Shown: in pieces, positions 8,594-15,943 of the stretch
How positions within the stretch are numbered: position 1 is the first letter of the stretch
How the letters are laid out: the number at the start of each line of letters is the position of its first letter
Origin: Chitinophagaceae bacterium
Lineage (GTDB): Bacteria > Bacteroidota > Bacteroidia > Chitinophagales > Chitinophagaceae
NCBI GenBank assembly: GCA_014379345.1
Contig: JACMLY010000065.1
Location: forward strand, 1 to 49,689
Reading direction: 5' to 3'
Length of the DNA stretch: 49,689 nt
Translations under genes and position numbers: made by a program
Notes under the pieces: generated by a model
What the model saw: only the letters and a program-made list of their open reading frames with translations
What the model was told of the DNA's origin: nothing
Database searches by the model: none

Positions 8594-9961
8594 ATGGCTG
8601 TAGTTGACCTGGTGATGCCAAAGCTTGGTGAAAGCATTATGGAGGCCACGATTTTGAAATGGCATAAAAAATCTGGTGATCACGTACAGATGGATGAAAC
8701 TGTATTGGAAATTGCTACCGATAAAGTGGATAGCGAAGTTCCCTCAACTGCCGAAGGAATTATTGAAGAAACTTTCTACCAGGTAAACGATGTAGTTCCA
8801 ATTGGTACTATCATCGCGAAAATTAAAACCGACTCAGCGGAAATATCCTCTTCTTCATCACAGCTGGGCGCTTTGGATGCTGCATACAAAATGCATGAAA
8901 CTTCATCAAATGCCGAAACTGAATCTCCGGAAGTTGTAAGCACTGTCCCGAATTCAACCAATAGACCAATTCTCAATGGGAATAGGTTTTATTCACCGCT
9001 GGTGTTGAATATTGCAGCCAGTGAAGCGATCAGTATGAGCGAACTCGAAAAAATTCAGGGCACCGGAAATGAAGGAAGGGTTACTAAAAAAGATATCCTG
9101 CAATATGTTTCCGATAGAAAAGCCGGACGTGTAACAGGTGGCAGTCAACAGCACGAAGCAATTGGTCGTCAACAAACAGCTCATGAGGTGGAAAACCAGG
9201 AACAGAAAGATGTGCAAACTGGAAACCGTCCATTGCCTACTGTTTATAGCGGTAACGTCGAGATTGTGGAAATGGATAGGATGCGAAAGCTGATCGCGCA
9301 GCATATGGTAAACAGCAAGCATACCAGCCCGCATGTTACCAGTTTTTCCGAATCTGATGTCACCAACCTGGTACAATGGAGAGATCGCATTAAAAATGAG
9401 TTTGAAAAAAGAGAAAATGAAAAAATCACTTTCACTCCATTATTCATCGAGGCCGTTGTAAAGTGTATCAAAAAATATCCATGGCTTAACAGTAGTATTG
9501 ATGGCGACAAACTGATCGTGAAAAAAGACATCAATATTGGAATGGCGACAGCACTTCCCAACGGTAACCTGATCGTTCCGGTCATAAAAAATGCGGATCA
9601 GCTAAATCTTGTCGGTCTTACTAAGCAAGTAAACAATCTGGCTAATGCTGCCCGGAGCGGTAAATTAAGACCCGACGATACAGCCGGAGGAACTTTTACC
9701 ATCACAAATGTTGGATCCTTTGGAAGCATTATGGGCACGCCCATTATCAATCAGCCACAGGTGGCTATTCTTGCAGTGGGTGCCATCAAGAAACGCCCGG
9801 TTGTTATTGAAACAGCCCAGGGTGATTCAATTGCTATCCGTCATATGATGATGATATCAATGTCGTATGATCATCGAATTATAGACGGAGCCCTTGGTGC
9901 TACGTTCCTGAATGCAGTGGCAAAAGAACTTGAAAATTTCGATTCGAATCGAGAGATCTGA
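8594..9961 (+). CDS. Dihydrolipoamide acyltransferase (E2) of a 2-oxo acid dehydrogenase complex
   Basis: A 455-residue E2 component, which passes acyl groups from E1 to CoA. Domains in order: one lipoyl domain (about 2-80) with the lipoylated Lys44 in the ATDKVDSE loop; a linker; a peripheral subunit-binding domain (about 135-178, YSPLVLNIAASE..GNEGRVTKKDI); a second flexible linker; and the catalytic CoA-acyltransferase domain (about 210-455) with the active-site H427 and D431 in SYDHRIIDG. The sequence does not settle whether it serves pyruvate, 2-oxoglutarate or branched-chain oxo acids; a single lipoyl domain and isolation from E1 genes fit a branched-chain or generic E2 in Bacteroidota. 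The 257 bp upstream hold a TACCTTTG box at 8440-8447 without a clear -33 partner. Confidence 0.92.
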   Translation: MAVVDLVMPKLGESIMEATILKWHKKSGDHVQMDETVLEIATDKVDSEVPSTAEGIIEETFYQVNDVVPIGTIIAKIKTDSAEISSSSSQLGALDAAYKMHETSSNAETESPEVVSTVPNSTNRPILNGNRFYSPLVLNIAASEAISMSELEKIQGTGNEGRVTKKDILQYVSDRKAGRVTGGSQQHEAIGRQQTAHEVENQEQKDVQTGNRPLPTVYSGNVEIVEMDRMRKLIAQHMVNSKHTSPHVTSFSESDVTNLVQWRDRIKNEFEKRENEKITFTPLFIEAVVKCIKKYPWLNSSIDGDKLIVKKDINIGMATALPNGNLIVPVIKNADQLNLVGLTKQVNNLANAARSGKLRPDDTAGGTFTITNVGSFGSIMGTPIINQPQVAILAVGAIKKRPVVIETAQGDSIAIRHMMMISMSYDHRIIDGALGATFLNAVAKELENFDSNREI

Positions 9962-9986
9962 GTATTCAGAATACAGAATTCAGGAG
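9959..9986. repeat. 7-bp tandem repeat, word CAGAATA
   Basis: Four in-phase 7-mers (TGAGTAT, TCAGAAT, ACAGAAT, TCAGGAG) begin exactly at the stop codon of the E2 gene. The same word family is found at 20194-20228. Confidence 0.6.
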
Positions 9987-10177
9987 GTTTTGTCTTACCG
10001 ATACTCCGGTCGATTTTATAACTATCATTTTTCTATTATAAATAGTTATCATTTTACATCGGAATCAATCACATGCTTTCTGTGCAGGATCAGTTCATAT
10101 TGTTTACAATAATTCTGAGAGATATTCATCCCACAAATCAATTTATATTACAGTCTAAATTTCTCCTGTATTCATAA

Positions 10178-11197
10178 ATGCCCCCCATGCCTGATATCGT
10201 CAGAATTCCTGCAAAGGAAATGAAAGAAATGTTCCACACCATTTTACTGAATCACGGATTGGAGCAAAGCAGAGCCTTACTATGCGCAGAAATTTTTACC
10301 AACAACAGTGTTGATGGCGTATACACACATGGTGTAAACCGCTTCCCAAGATTCATCTCCAATATTGATACCGGTCATGTTAATGCCACTGCAACTCCTT
10401 CTTTGAAATATAAGTTTGGTGCAATCGAACAATGGGATGGGAACCTTGGCCCGGGACCTTCCAATGCTGTGCGGGCTACCGAATCAGCAATGCAGCTTTC
10501 TACTGAACATGGAATTGGTTGCGTGGCCTTGTCTAGAACCAATCATTGGATGCGTGGTGGCACATATGGATGGCAGGCTGCAAAAAAAGGCTTCGTATTT
10601 ATTGGCTGGACGAATACAATTGGGAATATGCCGGCATGGGGTGCAACCGATAACCGTTTGGGAAATAATCCACTTGTTATTGCGATCCCTTTTGAGGATG
10701 AAGCCATCGTGCTCGACATGGCCATGTCCCAATATTCTTTTGGAGCAATGGAACTTGCGCAAATGAAAAATGAAAATTTTCCTGTATACGGCGGGTACGA
10801 CCTTAAAGGGGAACTAACAAAGGATCCCGCAGCTATACTCGAATCCAGGAGACCGTTGCCTATCGGCTTTTGGAAAGGAGCAGGATTGTCTTTGCTACTC
10901 GATATACTCGCTACTATTTTATCTGGTGGATGGTCTACATCTGAGATCACTAAGAGAGAAGTAGAATATGGATTGTCGCAGGTTTTTGTGGTGATCGATC
11001 TTAGCAGGCTGGGAAATCATTCTCTTATTCCAACACTATTGCACCAAATTATTGAAGACTACCATCAGTCGATCCCCCAGGACGAAAAAAAGAACATCAG
11101 TTATCCGGGAGAAAGGGTCATGAAAACTAGAAAACAAAATCTTACCGATGGTATTCCCGTATTAAAGAAAATCTGGGAAAAAATTGAACAATTGTAA
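10178..11197 (+). CDS. dlgD: 2,3-diketo-L-gulonate reductase-like oxidoreductase
   Basis: A 339-residue NAD(P)H-dependent oxidoreductase of the malate/L-lactate dehydrogenase (LDH2) family. Several long segments match the E. coli YiaK/DlgD protein as I remember it: SGVYSHGVNRFPRFI (here DGVYTHGVNRFPRFI), GAIEQWD, NHWMRGGxYGWQAA, GNNPLVIAIP, and PxGxWKGxGxSxxLDxxATxLSxG near residues 230-250. The expected reaction is reduction of 2,3-diketo-L-gulonate to 3-keto-L-gulonate in L-gulonate/ascorbate use. No other gene of that route is adjacent, so the in vivo substrate could be another 2-oxo acid. Translation may start at 10178 or at the second ATG (10187). It ends against a long inverted repeat. 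Confidence 0.85.
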   Translation: MPPMPDIVRIPAKEMKEMFHTILLNHGLEQSRALLCAEIFTNNSVDGVYTHGVNRFPRFISNIDTGHVNATATPSLKYKFGAIEQWDGNLGPGPSNAVRATESAMQLSTEHGIGCVALSRTNHWMRGGTYGWQAAKKGFVFIGWTNTIGNMPAWGATDNRLGNNPLVIAIPFEDEAIVLDMAMSQYSFGAMELAQMKNENFPVYGGYDLKGELTKDPAAILESRRPLPIGFWKGAGLSLLLDILATILSGGWSTSEITKREVEYGLSQVFVVIDLSRLGNHSLIPTLLHQIIEDYHQSIPQDEKKNISYPGERVMKTRKQNLTDGIPVLKKIWEKIEQL

Positions 11198-11208
11198 CCT
11201 CAGATTTT

Positions 11209-11310
11209 CTCCGTGTTCTTGTGCCTTCCTTCGTGTTCTTGGTGAACCCTTTGACCGCACAATCAAAATGTTCACCAAGAACACGAAGGAAGGCACAAAG
11301 AACACGAAGA
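11209..11310. repeat. Long inverted repeat between convergent genes (probable bidirectional terminator)
   Basis: The left arm (11209-11247) and right arm (11270-11310) are complementary over about 39 bp with one indel and one mismatch; the repeated phrase is TTCACCAAGAACACGAAGG. It lies between dlgD (plus) and the receiver gene (minus) and would form a very stable hairpin in both transcripts. Confidence 0.85.
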
Positions 11311-11342
11311 CGATCTTTTATTTATAATGGAAATAGCCAATA

Positions 11343-11741
11343 CTAATACTTATTATAGAACAAAGTGATCAGGCAATCAGCCATATGGTTCCACTCCGGA
11401 ATATCGAGGGGTTTCTTATAAAAGCAGTTTGCTCCGGCAAGGTAATAGTCACGGATTAATTCTTCTGACGCAAAACCAGACATGATCGCCACAGGAATTA
11501 TTTTAGAATATCGGTCCGCCTTTAATCTAATTAATAGTGCCAGGCTGTCTATATCCGGTAAATATTGATCGAGGATAATTAGAAAAGGCAATTCATTCAC
11601 CGGGCGATTGAAAGTGAAATCCAATAGCTCTTTGCCGGAGTTCATGCAAACAACAGGAATATTACCGGGTTGCGCATGAAAGCCCTGATCCAAATACAAT
11701 GAGTCCTCCTGATCGTCGCAAACCACCAGTACATAATGCAT
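11343..11741 (-). CDS. Single-domain response regulator
   Basis: A 132-residue stand-alone receiver domain. The acidic pair D9-D10, phosphoacceptor D58 (IILDQYLPD), the switch Ser in AIMSGFAS and the conserved Lys in CFYKKPLD are all present, so it should be phosphorylatable. It has no output domain, so it probably signals by protein contact. It lies 65 bp downstream of a second receiver gene on the same strand, and the two share the REC pattern but only modest identity. No histidine kinase is nearby. Confidence 0.88.
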   Translation of the reverse strand: MHYVLVVCDDQEDSLYLDQGFHAQPGNIPVVCMNSGKELLDFTFNRPVNELPFLIILDQYLPDIDSLALLIRLKADRYSKIIPVAIMSGFASEELIRDYYLAGANCFYKKPLDIPEWNHMADCLITLFYNKY

Positions 11742-11806
11742 ACTAATTATTTTACTCTACATTAAAACATTATGCATCGAGTAAAGGGGTTTATCAATAT
11801 AGCTTA

Positions 11807-12223
11807 TTATGATTGTGAAAATTCAGGTGTACAAAACACAGTAGCAAGTGACGAACAGACTTTGACCATGCTCTGGTATGAGTTGGGTTTAGTAAGAAAA
11901 CAATTGGCTCCTAATTGCATGCATTCAATTCTGTCGGTCCTGGAAGTTGAGGTTGTAAACATCACTACCGGTATATGCTTAAAACGTAAATCAGCCCGTA
12001 TCCAGCCTAACAATTCCTTGCCTGAAATTTTCGGCATATTAATGTCCAGCAGAATAACTTGCGGAAGATCCTTTGAATATGTTCTTTCAAGTGCGGGAAT
12101 TATTTCATTTATATCGGGAGGGCTAAAGGTCCGGACATTAAACGAGCATTCTCTAAATCCCTGTTCTATCAAATAAATATCGTCAGCATCGTCATCAACA
12201 ACCCAGATTACGCAGTCAGTCAT
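11807..12223 (-). CDS. Single-domain response regulator (Rcp1-like)
   Basis: A 138-residue receiver-only protein. It shows the acidic cluster D10-D11-D12, phosphoacceptor D60 in VILLDINMPKISG, the Thr switch in VVMFTTSTS and the Lys of CFLTKPNS. The pattern DINMPKxxGxExLxxIR and the loop SxxxxDxxxxxxxGANCFLTKP are those of small regulators that partner bacteriophytochrome-type or other hybrid kinases. It is first of two receiver genes transcribed in the same direction; the partner kinase is not in the window. Confidence 0.88.
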   Translation of the reverse strand: MTDCVIWVVDDDADDIYLIEQGFRECSFNVRTFSPPDINEIIPALERTYSKDLPQVILLDINMPKISGKELLGWIRADLRFKHIPVVMFTTSTSRTDRIECMQLGANCFLTKPNSYQSMVKVCSSLATVFCTPEFSQS

Positions 12224-12378
12224 AACACAGTTTTTATGAGTCGAAAATAATAAAAATTAAAATACATCTCCGATAATAAATTTCATTTCGAAAATAAATG
12301 CTCCTTAGGAAAAGAATACTCTTTGTTTGAAAATTTTAAACCAGGATAAGGATTGTCTAAACAACAAGCCTATTGACA

Positions 12379-13059
12379 TTAAGGCGCATAAGCACTGGTA
12401 TCGAGATTTAATCCCCTGGTCCCTCTCCACCGCTTCCAGAAATTCTCTCTTTTTTTGATCGAGATAAATTCCTTATTAAACGCCAGCTGATGATCGATCA
12501 CGGGATCAGACATCTCCGGTTCAAGCATTTTTAAAGTGTCAATGATAAAAGGGAGCAGGCGAACATCGGGGCTTACTCTTTTCCTGGTAAACCTTCTCAG
12601 TAATTTTGTTTGAAACGGATCAGACGCAAGAGCGATCTTTTTGAATCCCAACCGTTTTGCTTTCCGATAGGAGTAATAAATGTTTTCAGTGCTGTGTTCT
12701 GCCTTTATTTCCGAAAAAACATGTTTTCTTGGAATACCAATTGCCTCCGCATATAAAGCCATTATTTGTCCTTCAAAATAGGGTGAATACACCGAAGAAC
12801 CTGAATACATCACATTCCTGGCAATGCCTTTTTCATATAAGAATTTTGACCAGTAAACTCTTGCTTTCATTGTACGACTCCACTGGCCGTTTTCGAATGG
12901 AACGCCTGGCACAATGATCAGATCAAATGTTTCACCGGCTGATTCTTTAAACAACCGTTTTGTTGTTTTCTCAGAAAATGAACAGGATTGCACGTATGCT
13001 GCTCCCATAAAAACAACTATCGTCAATATTAATTTTAATGCCTTCGAAACCATATTCAT
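12379..13059 (-). CDS. DUF218 / YdcF-like protein, probable lipoprotein
   Basis: A 226-residue protein with an N-terminal hydrophobic segment ending in a possible lipobox (VQSC, Cys26), followed by a DUF218 domain (about 45-200). Family marks include DLIIVPGVPFENGQWS near the start, YSGSSVYSPYFEGQIM, a conserved ExxAxSTxENxxYS-like segment (KAEHSTENIYYS) and ALASDPFQTKLL. Members such as SanA, ElyC and YdcF are linked to envelope integrity or nucleotide binding; no activity can be assigned here. It is divergent from the small basic-protein gene. The start may be Met1 or Met3. Confidence 0.8.
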   Translation of the reverse strand: MNMVSKALKLILTIVVFMGAAYVQSCSFSEKTTKRLFKESAGETFDLIIVPGVPFENGQWSRTMKARVYWSKFLYEKGIARNVMYSGSSVYSPYFEGQIMALYAEAIGIPRKHVFSEIKAEHSTENIYYSYRKAKRLGFKKIALASDPFQTKLLRRFTRKRVSPDVRLLPFIIDTLKMLEPEMSDPVIDHQLAFNKEFISIKKRENFWKRWRGTRGLNLDTSAYAP

Positions 13060-13127
13060 TTAGCAAAAGTCTTGTCGATCGTACGGAATGAAAATTTTAG
13101 CAATTCATTTCAATGTAATAAAGATAT

Positions 13128-13155
13128 TTGAACCCGTGTGAATGAGTTATATTTG
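13128..13155 (+). promoter_or_regulatory. Bacteroidota-type promoter of the small basic-protein gene
   Basis: TTG at 13128-13130, a 17-bp spacer, and a perfect TAnnTTTG box (TATATTTG) at 13148-13155. The start codon follows 22 bp later, giving a very short leader. Confidence 0.65.
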
Positions 13156-13176
13156 TACCTGTAAAAAATATACTAT

Positions 13177-13332
13177 ATGGGACTACTAACTCCAAAAAAT
13201 ACGAAAGGCGGCAAAGGCAATTCTAAAAATGCACAGAACAAAGGCCAGGAATCTAAATTCATTTCAAAACCCGGCAAAGCAACCGCATTTGTGAAAAAGC
13301 AGGGAACTCCCGGCGCCAAAAGAGGAAGCTGA
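13177..13332 (+). CDS. Small basic Gly/Lys-rich protein, 51 residues
   Basis: A 51-residue open frame running from ATG at 13177 to TGA at 13330-13332. It begins MGLLTPKN, is rich in Gly, Lys, Asn and Ser, has a strongly positive net charge and ends KRGS. No hydrophobic segment, Cys or catalytic motif is seen, so it is probably a disordered RNA-, DNA- or ribosome-associated protein; that role is an inference. Support for a real gene comes from a consensus promoter directly upstream and a perfect hairpin terminator 18 bp after the stop. Short proteins of this look occur in related bacteria as far as I recall, without a known function. Confidence 0.7.
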   Translation: MGLLTPKNTKGGKGNSKNAQNKGQESKFISKPGKATAFVKKQGTPGAKRGS

Positions 13333-13350
13333 TTCATACTCCATCTCAAC

Positions 13351-13383
13351 AATGATAAAGCCGGAATTTCCGGCTTTATCATT
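13351..13383. terminator. Perfect hairpin terminator between convergent genes
   Basis: A 16-bp perfect inverted repeat (AATGATAAAGCCGGAA and its complement) with a one-base centre follows the small basic-protein gene and faces the CBS gene. It can serve both strands. Confidence 0.85.
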
Positions 13384-13412
13384 CAGGATCATCCAAAAAA
13401 ATATTATTGGAA

Positions 13413-13997
13413 TTAATAAATACGCCCCCCTCCTTCAGCATTATCGAGTAACTGACTGGTAAGGCTATGATCAAATACCTCCTCTTTGCTGGCAATTACC
13501 TGTCTTAACAAGTCATGGATCGTGATCACCCCAACAAAATTTTTATCATCAAATGCAAGCAGATACCGTGTTCTATGGGTGTTTATCAGGTTCATGCAAT
13601 ATTCAACCGTATCCGACATTTCAACCCGGGGGTAATCCGCCGTCATTACCTGTTCTACAATTGTTTCTTTACTTGATCTTCCCTTCAGTATTACGTTTCG
13701 CGTATAATCTCGTTCACTAAAAATTCCTTTGTAGTTATCTCCTTCCATGACAATTAAATAACTGAGGTTGACGGAATTCAACAATTCAAGGCCATCTATC
13801 ACCAATGCACCCGGTGCTATGGAATTAATAGCTTTTGCTTTGCTGGCAATAATATCTTTAACCCTACGCATATCTACTCTTTTATTAAAGATCGTATTTT
13901 TTTGAATGTCGGCTATGGTGATTGTAAATATATCCATCGCGGAAGGAAAATCCGACATGGTTTTCGGATAGGATCGCAAAGAATGCACGAGCCTCAT
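13413..13997 (-). CDS. CBS-domain pair protein
   Basis: A 194-residue cytoplasmic protein. After an N-terminal extension (1-43) it contains MRRVKDIIASK, the usual beginning of small tandem-CBS proteins, then CBS1 (about 55-115, with GIFSERDYTRNVIL) and CBS2 (about 118-175, with GVITIHDLLRQVI). Tandem CBS domains bind adenosyl nucleotides and sense energy status; no effector domain is attached. The ATG at 13997 overlaps the TGA of the upstream cupin gene as ATGA, which supports this long start by translational coupling. An internal start at the MRRV Met remains possible. Confidence 0.82.
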   Translation of the reverse strand: MRLVHSLRSYPKTMSDFPSAMDIFTITIADIQKNTIFNKRVDMRRVKDIIASKAKAINSIAPGALVIDGLELLNSVNLSYLIVMEGDNYKGIFSERDYTRNVILKGRSSKETIVEQVMTADYPRVEMSDTVEYCMNLINTHRTRYLLAFDDKNFVGVITIHDLLRQVIASKEEVFDHSLTSQLLDNAEGGGRIY

Positions 13998-14329
13998 AAA
14001 AAATCCTTCCTGGCGGGATTAAAAGCGTCGATCAAAATTCCTTCTTCAACACAAACCACACCATGAACCAGGTTCGATCCTACGAAAAAAGTATCGCCTT
14101 CATGAAGAAGAGAGGTTTTATCATTAATGGTCACTTCAAAACTTCCCTTTGCGATATAAGTGGATTGAAGATGTGGATGGAAATGCAGTGGTCCTACAGC
14201 ATTTTTTTCAAATTTTACCTTTACCATCATCAGGTTTTCATCATACCCCATGATCATTCTTTCCACGCCCGGAACCACCTTGATCCAGGATCCTTTTTCT
14301 TCATGCTGAAATGAATTTTGCTTCTCCAT
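13994..14329 (-). CDS. Small cupin-domain protein
   Basis: A 111-residue single-domain cupin. It has the two cupin motifs: GPLHFHPHLQSTYIAKGSFEV (two His and a Gln in place of Glu as likely metal ligands) and GDTFFVGSNLVHGVV. A longer frame begins at 14659, but its first 110 residues lie antisense to the secreted VOC gene and carry no cupin signal. I therefore place the start at the Met of MEKQNSF (14329), which gives normal family length. Its stop overlaps the start of the CBS gene by 4 bp, so the two form an operon. It probably binds a small ligand; the ligand is unknown. Confidence 0.82.
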   Translation of the reverse strand: MEKQNSFQHEEKGSWIKVVPGVERMIMGYDENLMMVKVKFEKNAVGPLHFHPHLQSTYIAKGSFEVTINDKTSLLHEGDTFFVGSNLVHGVVCVEEGILIDAFNPARKDFL

Positions 14330-14467
14330 ATGGACCTTTTTTGCAAACTTATTTAAAAGCTGCAATAAGTAGATAGACAATAATACTCCCGCAATCTGCT
14401 GACGCCAATCTTCGTCAATTAAACTGAAAGGTTTTTCTGTAGTTTCATAAATAATGTAAATTGTCGA

Positions 14468-14923
14468 ATGAAAAAACTGATTGTTTGCCTGGCGGCCTCC
14501 GCTTTCCTGGCGGTGACCACCAAATCCGTTGCACAAAAAAAAGCGCCGGTTCTGAATCATATGGCCATTTATGTGGTAGACCTGAAAAAGAGTACTGCTT
14601 TTTATCAAAACATTCTTCAGATTGACACGGTACCTGAGCCATTTCATGATGGCAAACATGCCTGGTTTAAAGTCGGCTCTTATAGCACGCTACATATTAT
14701 CGAAGGTGCAAAAGAACCGGTGGTTCATGATAAAAGCCACCATATGTGTTTCAGTGTTCCTTCACTCGAAGATTTTATGGCCCGCCTGGAGAAGGAGAAA
14801 ATTTTTTATACCAATCTAAAAGGTGATGGCAAAACACCCAATGTTCGTATTGATGGTGTAAAACAGATATACCTCAAAGACCCCGATGGGTATTGGCTGG
14901 AAATCAACAATGAAAAGTATTGA
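14468..14923 (+). CDS. Exported VOC-superfamily (glyoxalase-like) protein
   Basis: A 151-residue protein with a signal peptide (1-22, cleavage after SVAQ) and one vicinal-oxygen-chelate module (about 27-150). Likely metal ligands are His31 (NHMAIYV), the Glu of LHIIEG, His of HHMCFSV and the Glu of YWLEIN, in the spacing typical of the family; the end PDGYWLEI is the usual last strand. Most VOC enzymes are cytoplasmic, so export of a single-module protein is uncommon but known in Bacteroidota. No substrate can be assigned. It is divergent from the cupin gene and 72 bp upstream of the esterase gene. Confidence 0.82.
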   Translation: MKKLIVCLAASAFLAVTTKSVAQKKAPVLNHMAIYVVDLKKSTAFYQNILQIDTVPEPFHDGKHAWFKVGSYSTLHIIEGAKEPVVHDKSHHMCFSVPSLEDFMARLEKEKIFYTNLKGDGKTPNVRIDGVKQIYLKDPDGYWLEINNEKY

Positions 14924-14995
14924 GTTGGATTTATTCCATGATAGTGGCCTTTTTTTGAAACGGCCTGGTATCTTATGCCATTAATGTAATCACTT

Positions 14996-15856
14996 ATGAA
15001 AAAAAATTTGGTTGGGTTAGTATGTTTGCTTTTCACGCTGTTGACTTTTGCACAAACGGGCAAGGTGTTCGATAATCTTTCTATGAAAAGTAAGATCCTG
15101 AATATGGAAAGGAAATATGCCATTTACCTTCCTCCCGATTATGAAACGTCTCAAAGAAGCTACCCGGTTTTATACCTGCTTCATGGGGGAGGTGATGATC
15201 AGACCGGCTGGGTACAATTTGGAGAGGTACTAACGATCGCCGATAAAGCAATTAAAGAAGGAAGCTCCACGGCAATGATCATCGTAATGCCCGATGGAAA
15301 TACCGGGAAACGCGGATATTTCAATGATATCGGCGGGCAATGGCGGTATGAAGATTTCTTTTTCCAGGAACTGATGCCCTATGTTGAAAAAACGTATCGT
15401 GTTAAAGGAGAAAAACGTTTTCGTGCCATCAGCGGTTTATCCATGGGAGGTGGGGGTTCATTCATGTATGCACTGCATCACCCTGAACTATTTTCTGCAG
15501 CTTGCCCGTTGAGCGCATCCATCGGCCCGTTAAGCTTAGAGGATGCCAAAAAAGATTACAGAGGAAGTAACCAGAATATTTCCGACACGGTCATCAGCGC
15601 CTATTACAATCGTCACAATGCGGTGTCTTTGCTCAACAACATGCACGATTCTCTGAAGAGTGCTGTTCGCTGGTATGTCGATTGCGGGGATGATGATTTT
15701 TTATACGAAGGAAACAGCCTGGTACATATTGCCATGAAGAAAAAGAATATTCCCCATGAATTCCGTATTCGCAAAGGGGTACATAACTGGGAATACTGGA
15801 GAACAGCACTTCCGGTTGTATTAGGATTTGTATCGATGGGATTTCATCAATATTGA
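14996..15856 (+). CDS. Exported alpha/beta-hydrolase esterase (esterase D / feruloyl-esterase-like)
   Basis: A 286-residue protein with a signal peptide (1-19, ending TFAQ) and a putative-esterase (PF00756-type) domain. Catalytic residues can be read: nucleophile S149 in GLSMGGGGS, acid in VDCGDDDF (about 223-230) and the His of GVHNWEYW near 262. The oxyanion segment YLLHGGGDDQTGW is typical. The protein is expected to hydrolyse acyl esters on carbohydrates in the periplasm or outside the cell. It may be co-transcribed with the VOC gene. It ends 4 bp before a long inverted repeat. Confidence 0.88.
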   Translation: MKKNLVGLVCLLFTLLTFAQTGKVFDNLSMKSKILNMERKYAIYLPPDYETSQRSYPVLYLLHGGGDDQTGWVQFGEVLTIADKAIKEGSSTAMIIVMPDGNTGKRGYFNDIGGQWRYEDFFFQELMPYVEKTYRVKGEKRFRAISGLSMGGGGSFMYALHHPELFSAACPLSASIGPLSLEDAKKDYRGSNQNISDTVISAYYNRHNAVSLLNNMHDSLKSAVRWYVDCGDDDFLYEGNSLVHIAMKKKNIPHEFRIRKGVHNWEYWRTALPVVLGFVSMGFHQY

Positions 15857-15860
15857 TTTT

Positions 15861-15921
15861 TGCCACGGATTACACGAATTATCACGAATTAAATTCGTGA
15901 TAATTCGTGCAATTCGTGGCA
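15861..15921. repeat. Long inverted repeat between convergent genes (probable terminator)
   Basis: Arms 15861-15890 and 15891-15921 are complementary over 30 bp with two mismatches and no loop. The repeated word is CACGAATT. It separates the esterase gene (plus) from the MG2/plug gene (minus). Confidence 0.85.
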
Positions 15922-15943
15922 AAACTTTTGCAAATTGGGAGAG

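Noticed and set aside
11772..12176. 134-residue plus-strand open frame
   Set aside because: It is the antisense shadow of the receiver gene 11807-12223, whose motifs are complete.
14330..14659. N-terminal extension of the cupin gene to 221 residues
   Set aside because: The added part is antisense to the secreted VOC gene and resembles no cupin N-terminus; the start at 14329 gives normal length.
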